A stretch of DNA of 64,000 nt from the NCBI GenBank assembly GCA_025462885.1, contig JAOAPN010000015.1, positions 1 through 64,000 on the forward strand, given 5' to 3'. Of the stretch, positions 34,189 to 43,400 are shown piece after piece. The DNA comes from Acidobacteriaceae bacterium (lineage in GTDB: Bacteria; Acidobacteriota; Terriglobia; Terriglobales; Acidobacteriaceae). The notes under the pieces were generated by a model. The model was not told the DNA's origin, ran no database searches, and was given only the letters and a program-made list of their open reading frames with translations. Both the position numbers and the translations under genes were made by a program. Each line of letters opens with the position of its first letter. Position 1 is the stretch's first letter.

Positions 34189-34755
34189 ATGGCAAGCGGA
34201 CACATTGTTGGATACGTCAGAGTTTCGTCAGTAGATCAGAACGACGTACGGCAGCTAGATGGGATCAAGGTAGACCGGACGTTCACAGATAAGGCATCGG
34301 GCAAGGACACCAAGCGCCCCCAGCTAACGGCTGCACTCACCCACCTACGGGAAGGTGACACGCTGGTAGTACACAGCATGGACAGGCTGGCGAGAAACTT
34401 GGACGACCTCAGGAAGATTGTCCTAGACCTCACGGCGAAGGGTGTGAAGGTGCAGTTCATGAAAGAGAACCTGACCTTCACCGGTGAAGACTCGCCCATG
34501 TCCAATCTGCTCCTGAGCGTGATGGGTGCCTTTGCTCAATTCGAGCGTGAACTCATCAAAGAACGTCAGCGCGAGGGCATCGCCATTGCCAAGAAGGAAG
34601 GCGTCTACAAGGGGCGTCAGCCGTCACTCTCTGCCGAACGTGCCGCCGAACTAGTGAAGCGTGCCGCAGCCGGTGAGCCTAAGGCCGGACTAGCTAGAGA
34701 GTTTGGTATCAGCCGGGCGGCTTTGTATGTCTACCTCGGCAGAGATGCCGCCTAG
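34189..34755 (+). CDS. Serine recombinase/resolvase
   Basis: A 188-residue resolvase-invertase family protein. The catalytic Ser is S13 in YVRVSSVDQN; R66 and R69 lie in SMDRLARN, matching the family active site. Other signatures: MGAFAQFERELIKERQREGIA and the C-terminal helix-turn-helix AKAGLAREFGISRAALYVYL. The length is that of a simple resolvase or invertase. Within an element that already has a tyrosine integrase, it may resolve tandem copies or invert a segment. A sigma70 promoter lies just upstream. Confidence 0.95.
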   Translation: MASGHIVGYVRVSSVDQNDVRQLDGIKVDRTFTDKASGKDTKRPQLTAALTHLREGDTLVVHSMDRLARNLDDLRKIVLDLTAKGVKVQFMKENLTFTGEDSPMSNLLLSVMGAFAQFERELIKERQREGIAIAKKEGVYKGRQPSLSAERAAELVKRAAAGEPKAGLAREFGISRAALYVYLGRDAA

Positions 34756-34765
34756 ACCGAGTGCT

Positions 34766-34797
34766 GGACGGTGTGCCTACATACAGGGACACCGTCC
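34766..34797. terminator. Hairpin after resolvase gene
   Basis: A 9-bp stem (34766-34774 and 34789-34797) lies 10 bp after the resolvase stop, between it and the convergent minus-strand gene. Moderate support. Confidence 0.5.
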
Positions 34798-34805
34798 AAA
34801 CCGGG

Positions 34806-35357
34806 TTATCGTTTGCCGCGAGTTCGGAGCTCTTTCTCTAAGGCAGCGTGGTGTGTCTTGCCGGTGTTCGGAGAGTCCGGTTTAGGAGCTCGGGGCAGAC
34901 GCTCAAATGCGCCGGGATCGTCCTCCCAACGTCGGGCTCGTTCCGCGATGGGGAGCTTGAGCCAATCGGCTTGCGATCGCACCTCGCTTGAGCTAGGAGT
35001 CGTGAGAGGCAGCCGGGCGAAGGCATCCTCACCATGTTCCGCAATCCACGCGACCTTTTCCGGGATGGTCTTCAAATCGCTTTTCGCCATCGTCCCTTTG
35101 CGACCGGGAGCGCCGTGGCGTGGGAGGGTTCTTCCATCTGCCCATTGAGGCTGATCCATCCCGAAGCGAATTAGCGCCAAATCGAGCTCCAAAAATTCAT
35201 GGTCATAGCGAGTCCAGGGCTTCCCGGCTTCGTCGTAGGTGATTTCGGAGCCGGTGGCTTTGAGGGCTGCGAGGGTTTCGGAGCGCGAGTGGAAGCTAAT
35301 CCCACTCTTGTCGAAGGAAAGATTCAGGGCTGTGGCGGCGGCGGCTTCGTCGATCAT
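34806..35357 (-). CDS. Hypothetical element protein
   Basis: A 183-residue charged soluble protein with no recognised domain. It contains acidic helices, then KWLKLPIAERARR-type basic helices and a Lys/Arg tail. Its start overlaps the stop of the upstream gene (TAATG), so the two are coupled. Possibly a phage-derived structural or regulatory protein; function unknown. Confidence 0.65.
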   Translation of the reverse strand: MIDEAAAATALNLSFDKSGISFHSRSETLAALKATGSEITYDEAGKPWTRYDHEFLELDLALIRFGMDQPQWADGRTLPRHGAPGRKGTMAKSDLKTIPEKVAWIAEHGEDAFARLPLTTPSSSEVRSQADWLKLPIAERARRWEDDPGAFERLPRAPKPDSPNTGKTHHAALEKELRTRGKR

Positions 35358-35746
35358 TAGGAGTTCCTTTTCTTAGTCTGCGTATGCAGACCATCCGTTG
35401 CTTTCGAGGCGGGCTTCAAGATCCCGGAGCGCCCGTTGCTGGCTGCGATCCACTGGCGCTGGGGGGCGGACTGTCGGCGTTCGGTTGGCTTCGGTTCCGG
35501 GGTTCCGTGGTGAGGAAGAGACGCTAGGGGCAGGGGTGGGAGTGTCGGTTCGATGGGTTGGCATGAGGACTCCAGTAGTTCCATTCGGGATTTGAGTTCG
35601 CCGATCTGTGTGCCGCAGTAGTCCATAAGTTGAGCGACGTAGCCATCTAGTTCATCGACGCGATGGACTAAGGCTGGGTCGGGGGTGGGGGTAGGTTTGG
35701 GCGTAAAAGTTACGGCCGCTCCATCAGCAGTGGTGTAGTTGGTCAT
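35357..35746 (-). CDS. Hypothetical Pro-rich element protein
   Basis: A 129-residue protein. A short helical segment VHRVDELDGYVAQLMDYCGTQIGELKSRMELLE (about residues 27-60) could be a coiled coil. The remainder is Pro/Thr/Ser rich, probably disordered. AAAAGGAA precedes the ATG. It opens a two-gene operon driven by a strong promoter at 35914-35942. Confidence 0.6.
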   Translation of the reverse strand: MTNYTTADGAAVTFTPKPTPTPDPALVHRVDELDGYVAQLMDYCGTQIGELKSRMELLESSCQPIEPTLPPLPLASLPHHGTPEPKPTERRQSAPQRQWIAASNGRSGILKPASKATDGLHTQTKKRNS

Positions 35747-36366
35747 GAATTTCCTTTTGGTTTTGGGTATTGCTATCTGAGGTCAAAACTTGGGAGGAGA
35801 CCTAAGAGCCGGTGCTGCAACCGGGTCGACCCCAGACCCCCCAAATAAGGTGAGGGCAGACGGGGAGCACCGGATTAGGCTCAGAGAGAAGCAGCAGAAA
35901 ACTCTCTATTATCATATTATCACAAATGTGTCAAGTTGTCAAATGCATTTTCAAGCACGCTTTGGCAAGTAGCTGCACTATCAAGTATTTAGAGGATACT
36001 TTCGCGCAGTACATGGTTTTGGGGCAGCCAAGTTATCCACAGGTGCGATTCCGTCCTAGGCTAGGATCGCGTACTCCTCCCCCGCACCGAGTTGCCAATG
36101 CACGGCGAAGCTCCGAGCCTCAATGGGAATGCAGCGCACAGCACGAGAATCAGTTAGAACATGCGTCAGGATTGAAAGATAAGCAGTACGCAGCTATATT
36201 TTTCAGCTTTTTAGGAGAAGCTACCCAGATGTATATCTCCCAGCACGCTACTTACCCGGTGCGACCTTGGACTTACCCAGTGTTTACAGGGTGATGAGCA
36301 ACCACTTGACACACGCAGAAAGTTGTTGAATTTACATGAGGGGTCTCATGTGTTTAACTCCGACTC
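35747..36366. other. Long regulatory/non-coding stretch in element 2
   Basis: 620 bp. It holds the minus-strand promoter at 35914-35942 and, near the right end, a possible plus-strand -35 (TTGACA at 36306-36311) for the small Cys-rich gene. An open frame at 35926-36294 lacks any ribosome site and has non-protein-like composition. No other feature was recognised. Confidence 0.45.
35914..35942 (-). promoter_or_regulatory. Strong sigma70 promoter, minus strand, apparently doubled
   Basis: On the minus strand TTGACA (35937-35942) and TAATAT (35914-35919) are separated by exactly 17 bp. A second, overlapping TTGACA-N17-TAATAG pair is offset by about 9 bp. It would drive 35746 back to 34806, with a leader of about 160 bases. 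Confidence 0.65.
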
Positions 36367-36540
36367 ATGAACAACCCAAGCAAGACCACCCCCGTCCTCG
36401 TCCCCACCGTCAACCGTTGCTCCAAGTGCGATCACCCAGACGATCTATCTTCATGCATGATCTGTGAGGCTCAGGCATGTAGGCATAGGGAGGTTATCTG
36501 CTCATGCTGGCCCGTAGAAAAGTTGGGGGTTGCAGCTTGA
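36367..36540 (+). CDS. Small Cys-rich zinc-ribbon-like protein
   Basis: A 57-residue frame with seven cysteines: C18-x-x-C21, C30-x-x-C33, then C38, C45 and C47 with nearby histidines (H23, H40, H41 as candidates). The repeated C-x2-C pairs look like one or two zinc sites, as in tiny zinc-ribbon or B-box-like proteins. A possible TTGACA promoter element lies 55 bp upstream; the ribosome site is weak. Many small element-borne proteins of this type bind DNA or partner proteins. Confidence 0.5.
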   Translation: MNNPSKTTPVLVPTVNRCSKCDHPDDLSSCMICEAQACRHREVICSCWPVEKLGVAA

Positions 36541-36700
36541 TTGACGACTTCGAGAGGGCGCTGATTATCGGTATAGTGCCCTCTCCTGATGCCGGGGGGC
36601 GTGGTAACACCCCTCCGGTACCGCCGGTGACGACTAAGCCGCTAGGGGCGTCTGGGCGCGTCCGGTTGTGGTTGCGGTGGATGTTCCTTGGCAGAACAAC

Positions 36701-37183
36701 TTAGAGCCAGCGATAAACTACTGTGTCGCTGTGCGTGAGGATCGCGCAGAGGCCGAGGTCGTCCGGTCTGTCGTTGTTCTTCACGGTGAACGAACCGGCC
36801 CGCACGTCCGCGATTGAATGAACACATAGTTCCCATAGGTTGACGAACTCGCAATGCTCTGGCGTGGGGTGCCCTCCACTTGATCCCTGTGGGACGTATC
36901 GACTTTGGGTGGCTGGGTATACGGTATCTAGCTGCACTGTAGGCACGTATCCAGCAAGCGTGTCAACGGTGATAGCGGTTCCGGGCGGGCAGTTGATTGA
37001 GCCACTCATGCTGGCGACAGAGCCAGAGCCGAGACCGTGAACGATGTATCCGTCAGAGTCGATGATGCCGTAGCCGTTTAGGGTGAGCATGTTGATGGGA
37101 GTGCCGTCAGCAAAAGCCATGTTCCCGTTGTTGTCGATGGTGAGGACTAGCGCGTTGGCTGTCTCGTCTTTTATGTAGATCAT
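36701..37183 (-). CDS. Unknown partner of the kinase-like protein
   Basis: A 160-residue protein of no known family. The N-terminal part is beta-rich (IYIKDETANALVLTIDNNGNMAF) and contains a Gly/Ser stretch GLGSGSVASMSGS. No signal peptide or membrane helix. Its ATG overlaps the stop of the upstream kinase-like gene (ATGA), so translation is coupled and a joint function is likely. Confidence 0.6.
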   Translation of the reverse strand: MIYIKDETANALVLTIDNNGNMAFADGTPINMLTLNGYGIIDSDGYIVHGLGSGSVASMSGSINCPPGTAITVDTLAGYVPTVQLDTVYPATQSRYVPQGSSGGHPTPEHCEFVNLWELCVHSIADVRAGSFTVKNNDRPDDLGLCAILTHSDTVVYRWL

Positions 37184-38094
37184 TGCTGTTCCTTCTGTGT
37201 GCAGTTGGTGTTGTCAGGTTCATCTACGCTGAGGCGTGTGGGGCTGGATGCGGCGAGAGCTCTTCGGTAGAGGTTGAACACTCCGCGCGAGAGACTTCGG
37301 GTCTGCTCTAGGAACATAGCCGACGACTCATAACAGTGAATCCACTCGGGCAACGTCGGTACGAATGTTTGTTCATCCATATCTAAAATTAGGAAGCGTG
37401 CGTTCCCACTGTCCGTGAGATAGTATCCACCGTTCGAGTCGACTCCGATGTTACCTAGCCATGTTCCGGGCTCAGGGCCCGGGAATACCTTGCTCAGTGG
37501 GAGGTCATCCTCTTTCGGTGTGTCGCGGGTTGGGAAACGGGGATCAACAATTATGAGCCGGCTGGTTGTCGAGCACTTGAATAAGCAGTCGTTAGAGATT
37601 CCTACTGTGTCATTCGGTCTGCCACGATCTAGGGTAGGAAGGGCCTCTACGATGAGGAGGTTTGGGTTGGGCGGATTACGACCGAAGCCGAACAAGATGC
37701 CGTACATTCGGGGTACTAACTGAGGGTGCTGGGTAGCGACAAGAGCCTCTCTGAAGTTGGCCGTCCGGCGTCTCATTCGCAGGTATGCCGCCGATCCTCT
37801 CACCGTCATCTCCTCGGCGGTTAGCTCATCCCCCCTCTCAAGTTTTAGGGCGAGTCCAAACGGTAGTGACCATGTCCGGCGCGTGCTGCCCTCCCCCAGG
37901 ATGGCGGGGAAAGGTAAGCCGTCATAAGGCGATGACGCGTTGATTATTGTTCGCAGGAGTTCGTAGTTGCTCGGGCAGGTGGCGGCGTACTCGGTGACGA
38001 TGGCGGCGAAGGCGTAGCGGAGATCGTCAAGCTGGCTGGGTGTGAGACGCGCCGGGTCGATCCCAGCGAATCGAGAGAGATTGATTTCGGACAT
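37180..38094 (-). CDS. Phage-type protein-kinase-like protein
   Basis: A 304-residue protein whose motif order fits a kinase fold: a Gly-rich loop ILGEGSTRRTWSL (residues 65-77), a beta-3 Lys in LALKLE (K84), a downstream Glu-containing helix (ELTAEEMTVRGSAAYL), a hinge NLLIVEALPTL, and a catalytic/metal segment LGNIGVDSNGGYYLTDSGNA with N215 and D228-S-G in the place of the DFG motif. The HRD Asp is not obvious, so activity is uncertain and a pseudokinase is possible. ATG at 38094 has AAAGGA upstream. It is coupled to the unknown gene downstream and lies near the element's right end, a common place for defence or host-takeover genes. Confidence 0.6.
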   Translation of the reverse strand: MSEINLSRFAGIDPARLTPSQLDDLRYAFAAIVTEYAATCPSNYELLRTIINASSPYDGLPFPAILGEGSTRRTWSLPFGLALKLERGDELTAEEMTVRGSAAYLRMRRRTANFREALVATQHPQLVPRMYGILFGFGRNPPNPNLLIVEALPTLDRGRPNDTVGISNDCLFKCSTTSRLIIVDPRFPTRDTPKEDDLPLSKVFPGPEPGTWLGNIGVDSNGGYYLTDSGNARFLILDMDEQTFVPTLPEWIHCYESSAMFLEQTRSLSRGVFNLYRRALAASSPTRLSVDEPDNTNCTQKEQQ

Positions 38095-38128
38095 GTTTTC
38101 CTTTGGGGAGATACTGCATACTCGTTGC

Positions 38129-38389
38129 ATGAGTCGAGTTGGAACGGTCGCAGCTGTAAATTTGAGTCGCGGGGTAGTGGCAATCGCCACTGATGATGGC
38201 TTCACCGTAATTGAACTGGTGTCAGCATGGGTCATTGATGTTGGGGATCAGATGAATTGGGAGAACGGAACCGCCCTTGGCTCAGAGGTCTATGAAAACC
38301 AGACAAAGCGCAGTCATGAAGAGGTTTTTGTCCAAGATCACCATGTGAGCAAGGCCGTATTGGAGACAACGTACTCGTTGATTGTGTAG
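38129..38389 (+). CDS. Small beta-barrel-like conserved protein
   Basis: An 86-residue protein: VGTVAAVNLSRGVVAIATDDGFTVIELVSA, then VGDQMNWENGTALGSEVYENQT and VFVQDHHVSKAVL. The strand pattern recalls small uncharacterised proteins of the form MKGTVRAINPRNGFIAVETEDG. It is divergent from the kinase-like gene (34 bp apart) and the last gene of element 2 before its right end. Function unknown. Confidence 0.65.
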   Translation: MSRVGTVAAVNLSRGVVAIATDDGFTVIELVSAWVIDVGDQMNWENGTALGSEVYENQTKRSHEEVFVQDHHVSKAVLETTYSLIV

Positions 38390-38404
38390 CTGCACAGTGT
38401 GCAG
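38390..38404. promoter_or_regulatory. 15-bp palindrome, copy 2
   Basis: CTGCACAGTGTGCAG, identical to 32173-32187, starts at the base after the last stop codon of element 2. Confidence 0.6.
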
Positions 38405-38417
38405 TCCCCAGTCGCTC

Positions 38418-38571
38418 GGTGCTGCTGTGGTGCTAATCCGCTTGTGTATTGGTGCTAAAACGGTGACCGCTACGCAGACCTATGCGATTAGGAATGAAAG
38501 AGGGGAGGCAGCAATCCCCAGTGTTTACGGGGTTATTGCAGCTTCTAAGATGTCGGATGCAATTTGGTGCT
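38418..38571 (+). repeat. Arm-type GGTGCT repeats, right end
   Basis: GGTGCT starts at 38418, 38429, 38451 and 38566, direct and in the same orientation as the left-end set. The 38418/38429 pair shares spacing and flanks with the left pair at 31062/31073. Confidence 0.55.
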
Positions 38572-38584
38572 ATCAATCTCGGAG

Positions 38585-38646
38585 GGACTTAAAATCCGCA
38601 GACCAGAAACGGTCGTGGGGGTTCAAGTCCCCCTCCGGGCACCATA
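38585..38646 (+). repeat. Right att repeat, tRNA-Leu(UAA) 3' segment
   Basis: 62 bp matching 30925-30986 with one mismatch (A at 38605 against C at 30945). It starts within the anticodon stem, whose 5' strand is not restored, and ends past CCA. It marks the right boundary of the 7660-bp element; chromosome follows. Confidence 0.9.
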
Positions 38647-38756
38647 TTATTTTGAAAGTTTTTATATCAGCTTGAGACAATTGGGCACATCGAGCACTGT
38701 CTCCGGTTCTATGGTGACGGCTGCTCTGCGCTTCGTTCGGAGCGGGTTCAAGTCAG

Positions 38757-40094
38757 TTACAGAACATGGCACGCAATCACTTCGGTCGTAAGCGGAGACC
38801 CAACCATCATCTTTAGCTTGAGCAAAATTTGAAAGGGTGCTGATTCGGACTTTCGTTGGCAATCGCCAATGATCTTCTTCAGCCGGTCCTGATCGGTGAC
38901 GACTGCCACCGCTGCATCTGTTCCCTCATGGGTGGCTCCGGTAAGCAGCATGGCGAACCCAACCCCGTTTAGTCCCGGAACGAAGCTGATGACGGTATAG
39001 TTTTCGCCTGTTCCTTGTGGCCCTGCGGTCGGCGTATAGAACTCGGCTTCCCCGGGCTTGGGATGAGTGTTATGAACGACCTGAAGGCCGGTGATGTCAT
39101 CGTGAGCGACATAAAAATCAAGCTTGTCGCGAAACAGGTCGGTCCATGGATTTGCTCTGCGGCTGCCGAGAAAGAGCATATTCCGATCTGTTTTGAGATC
39201 GGAAAGCCGAATCTCCCGAGCGGGATGTGGCTCAATCGCGCTGCCGAACAAAGAGGCAACCGATGCGATTTTACCCAGGGCACTCGCATCCACGGCAGCG
39301 ACCTTGTCTCCTCTTAGGGTGCTTGAGCAGACCTTTTGTAGAGGAGGCGCGAGAGTTTCGCAACCCAGCTTTCCATTAGCGTAGTCAGAGACGGACACGG
39401 ATTGACCGGTGAGAATCTGGATCTCGTTCAGATCGGGATCACTTAGGACGACGTAAAGAGGGCGACCTGAAGAGAATAAGAGTGACCAGAGCTGACTATC
39501 CGCTGGCCTTCCGGAGCGGGATTTTTCGAAGAGAATCGCCCATGCCCCGAGGAGTAGCATGACGAGAATCGCGATAGCGGCTACAAGAGGCCAGGGAACT
39601 TTAGAGGCACGTGGAGCCGAACCCTTGTTGATCGGGAACCGTTCCGGCGGGTGTGCTCCGGGTTCTGGAGAGACCAAAACCAGATGCTCCTGAACTACAG
39701 GCTGCTGAATGGGTGAATCGCGAGAGATCTCAGGGGCGTACCCGCCGGGCGGAAGACTGATCTTGAATTCCGATGCTCGGCCCTCTTTGCTGTAATGCTG
39801 CACCAACCGTCGTCTGACATCGCTTGCGGTCACACGGACGACCGCATCTTCTCCCGTGTCGTAATCCGGTGGACGGTGAAATACCTCAATCCCAATCGTC
39901 CGCTCCTTAAGGGCGTCGATCTCCTGAGATAAGGCTTTTTCAACGATGTACTGCAGAAACTGACCACTCCGCCTGCTGCTGCTAAATGCCGGACTGTCGA
40001 TGATCTTTTCCACATGAAGCCGGAGGGCCGCCGCGTCTCGATCGGACTGGATCAGCTTGGCGACTGCTTCCAACCGTTCCTCGATTTGTCCCAT
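38757..40094 (-). CDS. Membrane-anchored regulator-like protein (acidobacterial type)
   Basis: A 445-residue protein. The N-terminal cytoplasmic domain (residues 20-125) has FLQYIVEKALSQEIDALKERTIGIEVFHRPPDYDT and DVRRRLVQHY with ISLPPGGYAPE, a domain common in acidobacteria before a membrane anchor. A single transmembrane segment lies at about 168-189 (WPLVAAIAILVMLLLGAWAILF). The C-terminal 250 residues are extracytoplasmic and of unknown fold. This is the layout of a transmembrane transcriptional regulator next to a TonB receptor, and it is divergent from one here. Stop sits 110 bp right of the att repeat, so integration did not break it. Confidence 0.8.
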   Translation of the reverse strand: MGQIEERLEAVAKLIQSDRDAAALRLHVEKIIDSPAFSSSRRSGQFLQYIVEKALSQEIDALKERTIGIEVFHRPPDYDTGEDAVVRVTASDVRRRLVQHYSKEGRASEFKISLPPGGYAPEISRDSPIQQPVVQEHLVLVSPEPGAHPPERFPINKGSAPRASKVPWPLVAAIAILVMLLLGAWAILFEKSRSGRPADSQLWSLLFSSGRPLYVVLSDPDLNEIQILTGQSVSVSDYANGKLGCETLAPPLQKVCSSTLRGDKVAAVDASALGKIASVASLFGSAIEPHPAREIRLSDLKTDRNMLFLGSRRANPWTDLFRDKLDFYVAHDDITGLQVVHNTHPKPGEAEFYTPTAGPQGTGENYTVISFVPGLNGVGFAMLLTGATHEGTDAAVAVVTDQDRLKKIIGDCQRKSESAPFQILLKLKMMVGSPLTTEVIACHVL

Positions 40095-40424
40095 GACGCA
40101 GCCAACTCCTGCCTCGCGGCAAAAAGAATTATAAACGCGCCTGGACCGCCCCCGGATAGCGATTGCGAGGGCTCCTAACCTCCGTTTCTCTACAGGGAGA
40201 ACGTAGCTACCGTTTCCTACGTTGGGTAGCCATTTTCCCCAAGAATAGAGACGCTCGGAGTCGGACGTTACGCGGTCATAAACGTTGCGGAAACCCTTGA
40301 GGCCCCTCTATGGTTCCTGTGCGATCAAAAGAGTCATCGGCGAACGTCCGAGATTTAGTCGGCGTGATCTTCAATGACCTTTTTCGGGGCCCGAAACGAA
40401 ACTCAGTCCCACTTGGAGGCTGCA
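40095..40424. promoter_or_regulatory. Divergent promoter region of regulator and TonB receptor
   Basis: 330 bp without a gene. It should carry the promoters of both neighbours. I could not identify a clear -10/-35 pair or operator. Confidence 0.35.
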
Positions 40425-43400
40425 ATGCAGAAAACGTACTTGGGCAAAGCGATCCTTACTCTATCAGTTTTAATGTTTCTGTTGGTCGATTCGTCGACTG
40501 CCCAATCCAACCAGGGGGCAATCGCTGGAAGCGTGCTTGATAGTACGGGCGCCGCCGTTCCTCACGCGACCATCGTAGCCAAAAGTCGAGAGACGGGCTT
40601 CACAGCGACTGCAGAATCTTCAGGTGCCGGATCGTACCGTTTTCCTGCCGTGCCTCTCGGCTCCTACGATATTTCGGTAAAAGTGGACGGCTTCAAGGCG
40701 GCCAACTACTCCGGGGTGCTGGTTCAGGTCAACACTATATCCACCCTAGACATTTCGTTAGAGGTCGGCAGTTCTTCTGAGCAGATAACCGTTGAAGCAT
40801 CCGCGCCTTCCGTTCAATCCGAATCCTCAGAACTGGGTGGCGTCGTAACTACAAAACAAGTCATTGAGTTACCGCTGGCACTGGGAGGCGTGGGCGCGCT
40901 GCGATCGCCTGAGGCGTTTGTGTTCCTTCAGCCAGGAACGATTGGGCCAGGAACACAGAATACCTCCAACGGGATCCGTCAGATCAAAATCGGCGGGGCT
41001 CAAAACCAGGGGATGTCTATCCTGGTTGACGGACTCGACCAGCTTCGCTCCGAAAACGCATCCTTCTTCGATGAAGAATCGCCCTCGGTTGAGGCTATCC
41101 AGGAGTTTAAGCTTACTATCTCGAATCCGTCTGCAGAATATGGACGAACAACGGGGGCGGTGGAAAGCTTTGCTACGAAGGCAGGGACAAACGCATTTCA
41201 CGGATCTGTATACGATATCTTCCGCAACGAAGCCCTGGATGCAAATACCTACTTCAACAATGGTCGCAAATCTCTTTGTCTGGCAAGTGCCGCGACGGCA
41301 TCGGCAAGCGCCAATTGCAACAATCTTTACCGGCGACCCTCGAACAAGCAGAACGACTACGGTTTAAGCCTGGGTGGTCCCGTATCGATCCCGCATCTCT
41401 ATAACGGTCGCGAACGGACCTTCTTCTTTTTCTCGTGGGAACAGTTCAGGCAGAGCACGGGGGGACCAGTTACATCTACTGTCCCGACGAATGCAATGCG
41501 GAATGGCGATTTTTCAGCACTGCTCACCAACTCTGTCGTTACCACCAATCCCTGTGACGGTACGCCGGTCTACAACGGTCAGATCTTCGATCCCAATACG
41601 ACAAGGACTGTCAACGGTGTTCAATGCAGAACGGCGTTTCCTGGAAATGTTATTCCAGTGGGTCGAATTACGGCCATCGCGAAGAACTATCTAAACTACT
41701 ATCCGTTGCCACAAGTCGCCGGCACATTCAATAACTTCACCATCAATCAGCCCTATCCAATTACCAACACCACCTATACTGTGCGTGCCGACCATACTCT
41801 CAACGTAAAGAACAAAGCGTTTTCCTCCTGGACGGCACGACAAAATACCAGCCAAAAGAATCCCCGTACTCTGCCCGACCCGGTGGACCCGAATCAGTGG
41901 AACCAGAATTTTGTGACACATCTCTTTCGTTTTGGGCTGACAACCTCCTTGAATGCACATGTGGTGAATCAGCTTTTGATGGGACTGAATCGCACTAATG
42001 CGAAAAATTTTAGCGTCTCCGCCCAAGGCAACATCAACTACGCCAAACAACTCGGCATCGGGAATGTCGACGCGGTAGCCTTTCCTATCACGACGGTAGG
42101 AGAGTCAATTCCAGTGCTCAATAGCGGCAATAACGGTGATCCTGTCGATAATGGATTACGGTTTACTGATACGGTCTCAATTGAACATGGGCACCACTAT
42201 TTTAAGGTGGGCGGGGATTACCGTTATCAACAGTTCCTGACTTTCAATGGTCCCCTTCCGCGACTCAACTTCAGCCGGGCTCAAACTGCCGGAACCGCTG
42301 CAACGATTGCAACGACAAACAGCGGCAACGGGCTAGCCAGTCTTCTGTTTGGTCTACCGACTTCCGGCTCGATTAACGTATATTCCAGCCAGCCGCGGTG
42401 GCTCTCTGCCTATTGGGCGGCTTTTGTACAGGATGATTACAAAATCTTGCCGAATTTGACGCTCAATTTGGGAGTACGCTATGAAGTGGATCTCCCCCGC
42501 CGCGAGGCAAGGAGCCGCACCTCCAACTTTAGTGAAACGGCGATTGATCCGGCTTCGGGCAGACCTGGCGCACTTATCTTTGGGACCACTTGCAATTGCA
42601 ATGCAAAATGGATTGACGCCTACTACAAAGATATTTCGCCTCGTATAGGTTTCGCTTACTCCTCGAGTGCAGGGAATGGAAAATCAGTCCTGCGGGGCAG
42701 TTACTCCATTCTGTATGCACCCATGTTTTACGCAGATGGCGGAAGCCAGATGAATACTGGATACAAGGCAAACGCCGCATTCAACAGTGTGAATGCATTT
42801 TCGCCTGCGTTTGATCTCGCTGGAGGATTCCCCGCGTACACAGCTCCTCCTCTTCTCAATCCCAGCTATTTTGAAGGTCAGATTGTTGCCTCTAACTATA
42901 TTAGGGCGAATATGAATAAGCCCGCGATGACGCAACAATGGAACCTGGAGGTTCAACAAGAGCTTGCGCCTGATCTCATCTTTACCCTCGGCTATCTGGG
43001 CCAGCGAGGCAATCGCCTGCGGTCAAATTTGGAAAATATCAATAACATCCCTAAGAATGCGTTTCAGCTTGGAGATAATCTCGCCCGTACTCTTGCTTCC
43101 AATACCGCTGGTGTAACGGCACCCTTTCCCACGTTCAATTCGCTCTATGGCAATAACGTGCAAACATCCCAGGCGTTGCGTCCGTTTCCCCAGTATCAGC
43201 AAATTCAAACGAATTGCTGCCTCCAGAATGATGGACAATCGTCTTACCATGCACTGTTGGCCTCTCTGCAGCGTCGTTTTCGAAGTGGTACAAATCTTCA
43301 GGTCTCCTATACTTGGTCGAAGAACATTACGAATTCAGACACGATCGTGCTCAACACGAACAATCTTAGTTCGGTTCAAGACCCAACCAATCTCAAAGGC

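Noticed and set aside
35926..36294. 122-codon frame in element 2
   Set aside because: It starts within the minus-strand promoter, lacks a ribosome site and has non-protein-like composition.
38585..38646. Second functional tRNA-Leu gene
   Set aside because: The 5' half is absent and the anticodon stem does not pair.
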